From: Vogesella oryzae
GTDB lineage: Bacteria > Pseudomonadota > Gammaproteobacteria > Burkholderiales > Chromobacteriaceae
Direction of reading: 5' to 3'
Assembly (NCBI RefSeq): GCF_902829295.1
Contig: NZ_CADEPL010000005.1
Location: 1 to 64,000, forward strand
DNA length: 64,000 bases
Both the position numbers and the translations under genes were made by a program. The notes below the pieces were generated by a model. The model did no database searches and was not told the origin of the DNA. It worked only from the letters and a program-made list of their open reading frames with translations. This document shows, piece after piece, positions 58,036-64,000 of this stretch (positions are counted from its first letter, which is position 1; every line of letters begins with the position of its first letter).

Positions 58036-58114
58036 CGATTTACCTGTCAGCCATGCCCCGCCGCCACCTTGCCTTTGACAAGGTGTTGCTGGCAGGCGGC
58101 ATGGATATGGCGCA

Positions 58115-59344
58115 TCAATCGGTACCGTGACGTTTGCGATAGTTTTCCAGAAAGCGGGCGATCCGGCTGATAGCCTCGGTCAGATCGTCGCTATTGGGTA
58201 GGAATACCACGCGGAAGTGATCCGGCGCAATCCAGTTGAAGCCACTGCCCTGCACCAGCAACACCCGCTCCTGTTGCAGCAATTCCAAGATGAACTGCTG
58301 GTCATCCTCGATCGGATAAATATCCGGATCCAGGCGCGGGAACAGGTACAGCGCGCCCTGCGGCTTGACGCAGGTTACCCCCGGAATAGCGGTGAGCAGC
58401 TTGTGCGCCAGATCGCGCTGGCGTGCCAGACGGCCACCCGGCGCCACCAGGTCATCGATGCTCTGGTAGCCGCCCAGCGCGGTCTGGATCGCGTACTGCG
58501 ACGGCACGTTGGCACACAGCCGCATCGAGGCCAACATGTTGAGGCCCTCGATGTAGTCCTTACCGCGGCGCTTGTCGCCGGACAGGATCAGCCAGCCGGC
58601 GCGGTAGCCGCAGGCACGGTAGTTCTTGGACAGGCCGTTGAAGGTGCATACCATCAGGTCCGGTGCCAGCGAGGCGATGGAGGTATGGGTAGCGCCGTCG
58701 TACAGCACCTTGTCGTAGATTTCGTCGGCGTACAGCAACAGGCCGTACTCGCGCGCCACGTCCACCAGCTGCTGCAGAATATGGTCCGGATACAGCGCGC
58801 CGGTCGGGTTGTTCGGATTGATGATCACCAGCGCCTTGGTATTGGGGGTGATCTTGGCGCGAATGTCGGCAATCGACGGCAGCCAGCCGTTTTCCTCTTC
58901 GCACAAATAGTGTACCGGCTTGCCGCCGGCCAGGCTCACCGCCGCAGTCCACAACGGGTAGTCCGGCGCCGGCACCAGTACTTCGTCGCCATTGTCCAGC
59001 AGCGCCTGCATCGCCATCACGATCAGCTCGGACACGCCGTTGCCGATGTAGATGTCTTCCATGCCCACGTTCGGAATCTGCTTCTGCTGCGCGTAATGCA
59101 TGATGGCCTTGCGCGCGGCAAACAGGCCCTTGGAATCGCAATAGCCGGAGGCGTTCTGCAGGTTGACGATCACGTCCTCAATAATCTCGTCCGGCGCGAA
59201 GAAGCCGAACGGGGCCGGGTTGCCGATATTGAGCTTGATGATGCGATGACCTTCCTCTTCCATGCGCTTGGCGTGTTCAAGCACCGGACCGCGAATGTCA
59301 TAGCAGACGTTGGCGAGTTTTTGCGATTTCTGGATGGGCTGCAT
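58115..59344 (-). CDS. alaA: Alanine-synthesizing aminotransferase AlaA
   Basis: 409 residues, fold-type I PLP enzyme making alanine from pyruvate and glutamate. High similarity in memory to E. coli AlaA: IQKSQKLANVCYDIRGPV, NIGNPAPFGF, PNNPTGA, PLP lysine in FNGLSKNYRACGYRAGW, and SMRLCANVPSQYAIQTALGG. Start 59344 (MQPIQK) rather than the GTG at 59356. Same strand as hom and thrC, 194 bp upstream. Confidence 0.95.
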   Translation of the reverse strand: MQPIQKSQKLANVCYDIRGPVLEHAKRMEEEGHRIIKLNIGNPAPFGFFAPDEIIEDVIVNLQNASGYCDSKGLFAARKAIMHYAQQKQIPNVGMEDIYIGNGVSELIVMAMQALLDNGDEVLVPAPDYPLWTAAVSLAGGKPVHYLCEEENGWLPSIADIRAKITPNTKALVIINPNNPTGALYPDHILQQLVDVAREYGLLLYADEIYDKVLYDGATHTSIASLAPDLMVCTFNGLSKNYRACGYRAGWLILSGDKRRGKDYIEGLNMLASMRLCANVPSQYAIQTALGGYQSIDDLVAPGGRLARQRDLAHKLLTAIPGVTCVKPQGALYLFPRLDPDIYPIEDDQQFILELLQQERVLLVQGSGFNWIAPDHFRVVFLPNSDDLTEAISRIARFLENYRKRHGTD

Positions 59345-59475
59345 GGGCACTGTCACTGTTGTGGGGTTGGGGAGCTGTCTGTCCGCCGCTGCAACGTCTG
59401 GCCACGCTGCAGGCGGGTTATAATCCTATCCCAATACGTGGTGCACTGCACTACAACTGCCGACGGGATTCCACC

Positions 59476-59844
59476 ATGAAATTACACGAAGCCAAAACTG
59501 CCGGAAGCAACCTGTTCACCGCCTACGGTACCGGCTATGTCGAGATCAACGGCGAGCGCCACAGCGGCAGCCTGATCGTCACCGGCGACAGCATCCAGCC
59601 GTGGGCCGCCAGCAGTTTCGAAACCCTGGCCGAAGAACATTTCAGCGCCCTGCTGGCACTGCAACCGGAGGTGGTGATCTTCGGCAGCGGCCAACGTCTG
59701 CGCTTTCCGCACCCGCGACTGACCGCCGCGCTGACCAATGCCGGCATCGGCGTGGAGGTGATGGACAGCAACGCCGCCTGCCGTACCTACAACATCCTGC
59801 TGGCCGAGGACCGCGCCGTCATCGCCGTGCTGCTGGGCGAATAA
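59476..59844 (+). CDS. Mth938-like (DUF498) domain protein
   Basis: 122 residues. GYVEINGERHSGSLIVTGDSIQPWA, PEVVIFGSGQRLRFPHPRL, and VEVMDSNAACRTYNILLAEDR are typical of the Mth938/NDUFAF3-like family. Eukaryotic relatives aid complex I assembly; the bacterial role is unclear. Overlaps the next gene by one base (TAATG), so translation is coupled. Confidence 0.9.
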   Translation: MKLHEAKTAGSNLFTAYGTGYVEINGERHSGSLIVTGDSIQPWAASSFETLAEEHFSALLALQPEVVIFGSGQRLRFPHPRLTAALTNAGIGVEVMDSNAACRTYNILLAEDRAVIAVLLGE

Positions 59845-60194
59845 TGACGTTCGACCTGGCGCTGGCCGGCAAGGCGCTACTGGGCGCACTGGCGGTGCTG
59901 CTGATCAGCCTGCTGTCGCAGAGCCGCTACTTCGTCATCGCCGGGCTGGTACCGCTGTTTCCCACCTTCGCGCTGCTTGCCCACTACATCGTCGGCAGCG
60001 AGCGCGGCACGCTGGCGCTACGCTACACCGCACTGTTCGGCCTTGGCTCGCTGCTGCCCTATGCCGTCTACCTGCTGGCGGTGTACGCGCTGGCCGAACG
60101 GCTGTCGCTGCCGCTGACGCTGCTGTCCGCCACCGCCTGCTGGGCCGTGGCCGCCGGCCTGTTGCTGTGGGGCTGGCAGTACTGGCTGCATTGA
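59844..60194 (+). CDS. GlpM family membrane protein
   Basis: 116 residues with four hydrophobic helices (LLGALAVLLISLLSQSRYFVIAGLVPLFPTFALLAHYIVG ...). The FVIAGLVPLFPTFALLAHYIVG stretch is characteristic of GlpM. A role in alginate/glycerol metabolism was suggested in Pseudomonas; not established generally. Confidence 0.85.
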   Translation: MTFDLALAGKALLGALAVLLISLLSQSRYFVIAGLVPLFPTFALLAHYIVGSERGTLALRYTALFGLGSLLPYAVYLLAVYALAERLSLPLTLLSATACWAVAAGLLLWGWQYWLH

Positions 60195-60197
60195 AGC

Positions 60198-60217
60198 TGC
60201 GGCCAACGTTGGCCGCA
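60198..60217. repeat. Perfect 20-bp TGCGGCCAAC palindrome after glpM-like gene
   Basis: TGCGGCCAACGTTGGCCGCA, 4 bp after the stop and 4 bp before a second hairpin (60222-60247). Confidence 0.92.
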
Positions 60218-60221
60218 ACGC

Positions 60222-60247
60222 ACAAGGCCGCCCGTGGGCGGCCTTGT
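60222..60247. terminator. Terminator between the glpM-like gene and ubiB
   Basis: ACAAGGCCGCCC-GT-GGGCGGCCTTGT with a short CTTTAT tail; lies 26 bp after the convergent ubiB stop. Confidence 0.75.
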
Positions 60248-60273
60248 CTTTATCTGCACCACATGGACGCTGG

Positions 60274-61806
60274 CTAGCGTCCGAGCCAGCCGGCCAGCAG
60301 TAGCGCCGCCAGCAATACGGCAATCAGCAGCAGCAGGAAATTCTGCCGCTTCTGCTCGCGCATCAGCTGGATATAGCCCTGCACCAGCAGCTCGGTAGTC
60401 TGGCCGGACAGCGCCTCGTTCAGCTTGCGCGGCAGCGCCGGCAGCGTGGTGGCCCATTGCGGTGCCTCGTGCTTGAGGGTGCGCAGCAGGCCGCGCCAGC
60501 CGATCTGCTCGTTCATCCACTTGGTGAGGAACGGCTTGGCGGTGTCCCACAGATCCAGCTCCGGGTCCAGCTGCCGCCCCAGGCCTTCGATATTCAGCAG
60601 CGTCTTCTGCAGCAACACCAGCTGCGGCTGGATCTCCACGTTGAAGCGGCGGCTGGTCTCGAACAGCCGCAGCAGCACCATGCCGAAGGAAATCTGCGAC
60701 AGCGGCTTGTTGAAGATCGGCTCGCACACCGTGCGCACCGCCGCTTCCAGTTCCTCGGCGCGGGTTTCCTTGGGCACCCAGCCGGATTCGATGTGGGCGG
60801 TGGCGACGCGGTGGTAGTCGCGGTTGAAGAAAGCCAGGAAATTCACCGCCAGGTAGTGCTTGTCGGTTTCGGTGAGGCTGCCGACGATGCCGAAATCCAG
60901 CGCGATATAGCGGCCGTCGTCGGCGACGAAGATATTGCCCGGGTGCATGTCGGCATGGAAGAAGCCATGACGGAACACCTGGGTGAAGAAGATTTCCACG
61001 CCGAAACGGCTGAGCTTCTTCAGATCGACGCCGGCTTCGCGCAGGCGCTCGATCTGCCCCACCGGAATGCCGTCCATCCACTGCAGCGTCAGTACGTCGC
61101 GGCTGCTGTAGTCGTAGTACACCTCCGGCACAATCAGCATGTCGCTGCCGATAAAGTTGCGATGCAGCTGGCTGGCGTTGCCGGCTTCGTGCATCAGGTC
61201 CAGCTCGTCGTGCAGGTGACGGTCGAACTCGGCCACCACCTCGCGCGGCTTCAGCCGCTTGCCATCCGGCAGGAAACGCTCCGCCAGCCCGGCCAGCACC
61301 GCCAGCAACGCCAGATCCTGCTCGATCACCGGCTTGATCGCCGGCCGCAGCACCTTCACCGCCACCGGCAGCCCCGGCTTGCCATCCTGGCCATGCAAGC
61401 GCGCGCGATGCACCTGCGCCACCGAGGCGCTGGCCACCGGCACATCGTCGAATTCGTCGTACAACTCGGCAATCGGCCGCCCCAGGCTCTGCTCGATCAC
61501 CGCGCGGGCGGTGGCAGAATCGAACGGCGGTACCTTGTCCTGCAGCCGCGCCAGCTCGTCGGCGTAATCTTCCGGCAGCAGGTCGCGGCGGGTGGACAGT
61601 ACCTGACCGAACTTGACGAAGATCGGCCCCAGGCTTTCCAGCGCCAGCCGCACCCGCACCGGCCGCGGCAACGACAGGTCGCGCGGCAGCGGCGTCAGGC
61701 GGAACAGCCAGTGCAGCAGCCGCACCCGCGGACGATCGACCAGGAAGTCATCCAGGCCATAACGGTAAAAAGTGGCAACGATCTTGGCGAGCCGCGCGAT
61801 ACGCAT
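60274..61806 (-). CDS. ubiB: Ubiquinone biosynthesis protein UbiB (ABC1/UbiB atypical kinase)
   Basis: 510 residues. KxGQ motif in [28 protein letters not shown] (Ala-rich loop replacing the P-loop), [11 protein letters not shown] and [10 protein letters not shown] kinase motifs, and a C-terminal membrane helix ([19 protein letters not shown]). It is an ATPase needed for aerobic coenzyme Q synthesis. Last gene of the ubi cluster; start 61806 on homology. Confidence 0.96.
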   Translation of the reverse strand: MRIARLAKIVATFYRYGLDDFLVDRPRVRLLHWLFRLTPLPRDLSLPRPVRVRLALESLGPIFVKFGQVLSTRRDLLPEDYADELARLQDKVPPFDSATARAVIEQSLGRPIAELYDEFDDVPVASASVAQVHRARLHGQDGKPGLPVAVKVLRPAIKPVIEQDLALLAVLAGLAERFLPDGKRLKPREVVAEFDRHLHDELDLMHEAGNASQLHRNFIGSDMLIVPEVYYDYSSRDVLTLQWMDGIPVGQIERLREAGVDLKKLSRFGVEIFFTQVFRHGFFHADMHPGNIFVADDGRYIALDFGIVGSLTETDKHYLAVNFLAFFNRDYHRVATAHIESGWVPKETRAEELEAAVRTVCEPIFNKPLSQISFGMVLLRLFETSRRFNVEIQPQLVLLQKTLLNIEGLGRQLDPELDLWDTAKPFLTKWMNEQIGWRGLLRTLKHEAPQWATTLPALPRKLNEALSGQTTELLVQGYIQLMREQKRQNFLLLLIAVLLAALLLAGWLGR

Positions 61807-61929
61807 GATGGGTTCAGTCGAGAGAAAAGTGGAGGTGCCGCCGCAGCGCAAGGTTGGCCGCAGGCATACAAAGCGCGAAGCATAGTCGCGCCGGGGCGGG
61901 CTTTGCAACGCCGGCGCCGTGGCCGGCAA

Positions 61930-61956
61930 GAAAAAACCGGTGCCTGGGCACCGGTT
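61930..61956 (-). terminator. Terminator after ubiJ
   Basis: AACCGGTGCC-TG-GGCACCGGTT with TTTTTTC on the minus strand, 13 bp after the ubiJ stop; ubiB downstream must rely on readthrough or its own promoter. Confidence 0.88.
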
Positions 61957-61968
61957 GCTGGCGACATA

Positions 61969-62553
61969 TCAGCGTACTGGCGGCTTGTCTGCCAGCTGCT
62001 GTTGCAACAGCGCCAGCCGCTTGTCGAAACGGTCTGCATCCTCGCGCAACACGTCCACGGCGGCAACGAAGCTAGCGACATCCTGCTTGCGCGCCAGCAG
62101 CGGCGCTTCTTCGCGCAGATGTTCTACCCAGTTCTCCAGCAGCCGGCCGCCGATTTCGCCCTTGATGCCGAACAGGCTGCGCACAAAGCCCTGCACCCGG
62201 TTGGCCGCCACATCGCCCACCAGCCGCGACAGGTCTTCGGTGGCGTCCCACTGCAGCCGCCGCACGATGCGGCCAACCTCGGTGGCCAGTTCGATATCGC
62301 CTTCCAGCACGATGTCGGACAACGCCGGCTCGCGACCGGACAGCTGCGCCAGCGCCACGCCGTGCTTCAGCCGCAAGCGTGCTTCCGGCTCGCCCTCGCA
62401 GGCGGCCAGCCAGCCATCGGCCGTCACCACGCCGGCCAGATCGATCGGCGGCAGGGTAATGGCGATGCGGCGCCCGGCATGCAGCGCCAGGTCGGCGCGT
62501 ACTTCCGGATGCTGGTTCAGCAGGTGGTTAAAGGTGGCGATGCGCAGCCCCAT
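61969..62553 (-). CDS. ubiJ: Ubiquinone biosynthesis accessory factor UbiJ (SCP2 domain)
   Basis: 194 residues. N-terminal SCP2 lipid-binding domain (FNHLLNQHPEVRADLALHAGRRIAITLPPIDLAG) with GLEGD-like DIVLEGDIELATEVGRIVRRLQWDATEDLSRLVGD, then a C-terminal coiled helix (VDVLREDADRFDKRLALLQQQL). It helps assemble the Ubi complex. Between the OmpA-like gene and ubiB. Confidence 0.9.
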   Translation of the reverse strand: MGLRIATFNHLLNQHPEVRADLALHAGRRIAITLPPIDLAGVVTADGWLAACEGEPEARLRLKHGVALAQLSGREPALSDIVLEGDIELATEVGRIVRRLQWDATEDLSRLVGDVAANRVQGFVRSLFGIKGEIGGRLLENWVEHLREEAPLLARKQDVASFVAAVDVLREDADRFDKRLALLQQQLADKPPVR

Positions 62554-62646
62554 GGTCAGAGTCCTTATCCGTTACGTTGCCCGCTATTGCGGCCAACAGC
62601 AGGCTATGCTGCCATCGGCCAGCTGGCGGGCAGATCGCTACCCGGC

Positions 62647-63318
62647 TTACTGCACTACCGGAATGATGTGGATTTCCACGCGGCGGTTCAGCTGCTTGCC
62701 GGCTTCGCTACCGTTATCGGCACGCGGACGGCTGGCGCCATAACCGATCGACTGCATACGTTCCTGCTGCACGCCCTTGGACGACAGGTACTGTTCTACC
62801 GAGGCGGCACGCTGTTCGGACAGCGGCTGGTTGATGCGGTCGTTGCCGGAAGAGTCGGTGTGGCCTTCGATATCCAGCGTGGTCTTGCCGTACTTGCGCA
62901 CGATGCCGGCAATGGTATCCAGCGTCGGCAGGAAGCCGGACTTCAGTGCGGCGGAGCTGCTGTCAAAGGCGGTGGCCGAGGTCATCACCACGGTCAGGCT
63001 CTTGTCGGCATTACGCTGCAGCTCGATGGCGCCGGACTTGATCTGCGGTGCCAGCTGCTTTTCAAAATCCTTGGCCTGGCTATCCATATAGGCACCGACA
63101 CCGGCACCGGCCAGACCACCGCCAATGGCGCCGATCACCGCACCCTTGTTGCGGTTGCCCTTGCCGGCCACGGCGGCACCCAGCACTGCCCCGCCGATGG
63201 TGCCGATGACGGCACCCTGCTGGGTGTTGGTGTACTGGTCCATATTGGCACAGCCGCCGGCCAGCAGCGCGGCGGAAATCAGGGTAACCAGGGTGGTCGT
63301 GGAAAGACGCTTGTTCAT
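62647..63318 (-). CDS. OmpA-family lipoprotein with glycine-zipper (YiaD-like)
   Basis: 223 residues. Signal with a Cys after ALLAGG (likely lipidated Cys23), Gly-zipper segment (GAVIGTIGGAVLGAAVAGKG ... GAVIGAIGGGLAGAGVGAYMD), and a C-terminal OmpA domain with the peptidoglycan-binding IEGHTDSSGNDRINQPLSEQRA. Anchors envelope to peptidoglycan. Overlaps the M15 peptidase gene by 4 bp. Confidence 0.93.
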   Translation of the reverse strand: MNKRLSTTTLVTLISAALLAGGCANMDQYTNTQQGAVIGTIGGAVLGAAVAGKGNRNKGAVIGAIGGGLAGAGVGAYMDSQAKDFEKQLAPQIKSGAIELQRNADKSLTVVMTSATAFDSSSAALKSGFLPTLDTIAGIVRKYGKTTLDIEGHTDSSGNDRINQPLSEQRAASVEQYLSSKGVQQERMQSIGYGASRPRADNGSEAGKQLNRRVEIHIIPVVQ

Positions 63319-63863
63319 ACTTGTTGCTCCTTGGGGGTACGCGGATCAGGCGTTTGCCAGCACCAGTGCCACGGCTCGTACAAATAGCCGTCGGCATTGC
63401 CGGCCGGATAGCTGAGCGTAAAACCGAAGCGGCCGGCATGGGCAGTCAGCCATGCATACGCCGCCGTGGTTTCAAACTCCTGCTCCAGCAGCGGCGAGCC
63501 CGGCGTGCCGATGTCGATGGCTCGCCCGGTATGGTGTTCGCTGTAGCCCGGTGCGGCGCTGACCCGCAAAATTTCTTCCAGACGTTGGCCGCGCGCCAGT
63601 TTGGCGGCGACGATTTCATGCTGACGGGCGATGCTGCGGAAGGCCGATACCAGAAACAGGCTGATGCCATCGGCCGCCGCCGCATCGCGCAGCTGCTGCC
63701 ATGCGACCGCGGCCGGGGCAATCAGTTCGAATACGCGGCCATCCGCGCCGCGATCCGCCTCGACCAGTGCAGCCGGCTCGGCATGCAGCCGCAGGCCGCG
63801 TGCGGCCAACGTTTGCGGGTCGATGCCCAGCTCCGCCAGCCGCTGCGCCAGCATCATGCTCAT
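63315..63863 (-). CDS. M15-family D-alanyl-D-alanine carboxypeptidase
   Basis: 182 residues. VanY-type M15 zinc peptidase: LVSAFRSIARQHEIVAAKL, zinc ligands in GYSEHHTGRAIDIG and EPWHWCW. No signal peptide, so it is either cytoplasmic or exported by another route, which is unusual for a peptidoglycan enzyme. Its ATG overlaps the ubiE stop (TGATG) and it overlaps the OmpA gene: a coupled trio. Confidence 0.88.
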   Translation of the reverse strand: MSMMLAQRLAELGIDPQTLAARGLRLHAEPAALVEADRGADGRVFELIAPAAVAWQQLRDAAAADGISLFLVSAFRSIARQHEIVAAKLARGQRLEEILRVSAAPGYSEHHTGRAIDIGTPGSPLLEQEFETTAAYAWLTAHAGRFGFTLSYPAGNADGYLYEPWHWCWQTPDPRTPKEQQV

Positions 63864-64000
63864 CAGAACTTGACGCCCTTGTGCAGCGCGACCACGCCGC
63901 CAGTCATATTGTGGTAATCGACGCGGCCAAAACCGGCCTCCAGCATCATCTGCTTCAGGGTTTCCTGATCCGGGTGCATGCGGATCGATTCGGCCAGGTA
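63863..64000 (-). CDS. ubiE: Ubiquinone/menaquinone methyltransferase UbiE, C-terminal end
   Basis: The last 45 codons: [20 protein letters not shown] ... [12 protein letters not shown], the conserved UbiE C-terminus. The rest is beyond the window edge. It C-methylates demethoxyubiquinone/demethylmenaquinone precursors. First visible gene of the ubiE-M15-ompA-ubiJ-ubiB run. Confidence 0.93.
   Translation of the reverse strand, partial: YLAESIRMHPDQETLKQMMLEAGFGRVDYHNMTGGVVALHKGVKF

Noticed and set aside
60457-63387. Very long antisense open frame (976 codons) over ubiB, ubiJ and the OmpA gene
   Set aside because: It is the GC-rich shadow of well-supported minus-strand genes; its translation is His/Gln/Arg/Val-rich and has no domain.

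Overview
The window is GC-rich (roughly 63% G+C, estimated by eye) and packed with genes on both strands. Gene content and neighbourhoods point to a betaproteobacterium of the order Neisseriales, most likely family Chromobacteriaceae (Vogesella/Chromobacterium/Aquitalea-like). Supporting blocks are fmdB-DUF502-aspS, alaA-hom-lipoprotein-thrC, ubiE...ubiJ-ubiB, flgA/flgMN with a sigma-28 promoter, and a fabI-pta-ackA operon of the kind seen in betaproteobacteria. The species assignment is inference. No phage, IS element or CRISPR was seen.

Layout. 1-3 kb: ABC exporter ybbA-ybbP divergent from the thioesterase tesA. 3-5 kb: MFS transporter and a peroxiredoxin with a candidate OxyR operator. 5-8 kb: aspS operon. 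8-11 kb: fabI-pta-ackA. 11-16 kb: rpsT, murJ, queF, ettA. 16-20 kb: two paralogous amino-acid binding proteins (the first with a frameshifted signal peptide), alanine racemase and a LysR regulator. 20-21.3 kb: two secreted proteins made almost wholly of 11-residue tandem repeats. 21.6-24 kb: DOPA-dioxygenase-like gene, doxX and a LysR regulator. 24-29.7 kb: peptide ABC importer. 29.6-37 kb: accessory mix (PACE efflux protein, LysR regulators, small membrane and redox proteins, ghrA, GNAT, selO). 37-42.8 kb: YgiQ radical-SAM protein, binding protein, DUF1615 lipoprotein, CidR-like LysR. 42.8-43.7 kb: structured non-coding stretch and three tRNA genes. 43.7-50.6 kb: lysC, srkA, an unknown gene, CDF exporter, lutABC. 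50.7-54.8 kb: DEAD-box helicase, CobD/AmpE-like protein, flgN-flgM-flgA. 54.9-59.3 kb: threonine/alanine biosynthesis. 59.4-64 kb: small proteins and the ubiquinone cluster ubiE-(M15)-(OmpA)-ubiJ-ubiB.

Two signals are not explained by ordinary annotation. First, the 10-mer TGCGGCCAAC occurs about 50 times on the two strands (about one per 1.3 kb, against well under one expected). It appears in all reading frames, is enriched between genes, and is repeatedly arranged as an inverted pair at gene ends. This is how DNA uptake sequences behave in Neisseriaceae, but the sequence is unlike the published DUS dialects I know. Second, the two 11-residue-repeat proteins at 20-21.3 kb share promoter boxes at nearly fixed spacing and long leaders, which suggests a co-regulated secreted repeat-peptide system of unknown function. 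A structured, terminator-ended intergenic segment at about 42.83-43.10 kb may encode an undescribed RNA.
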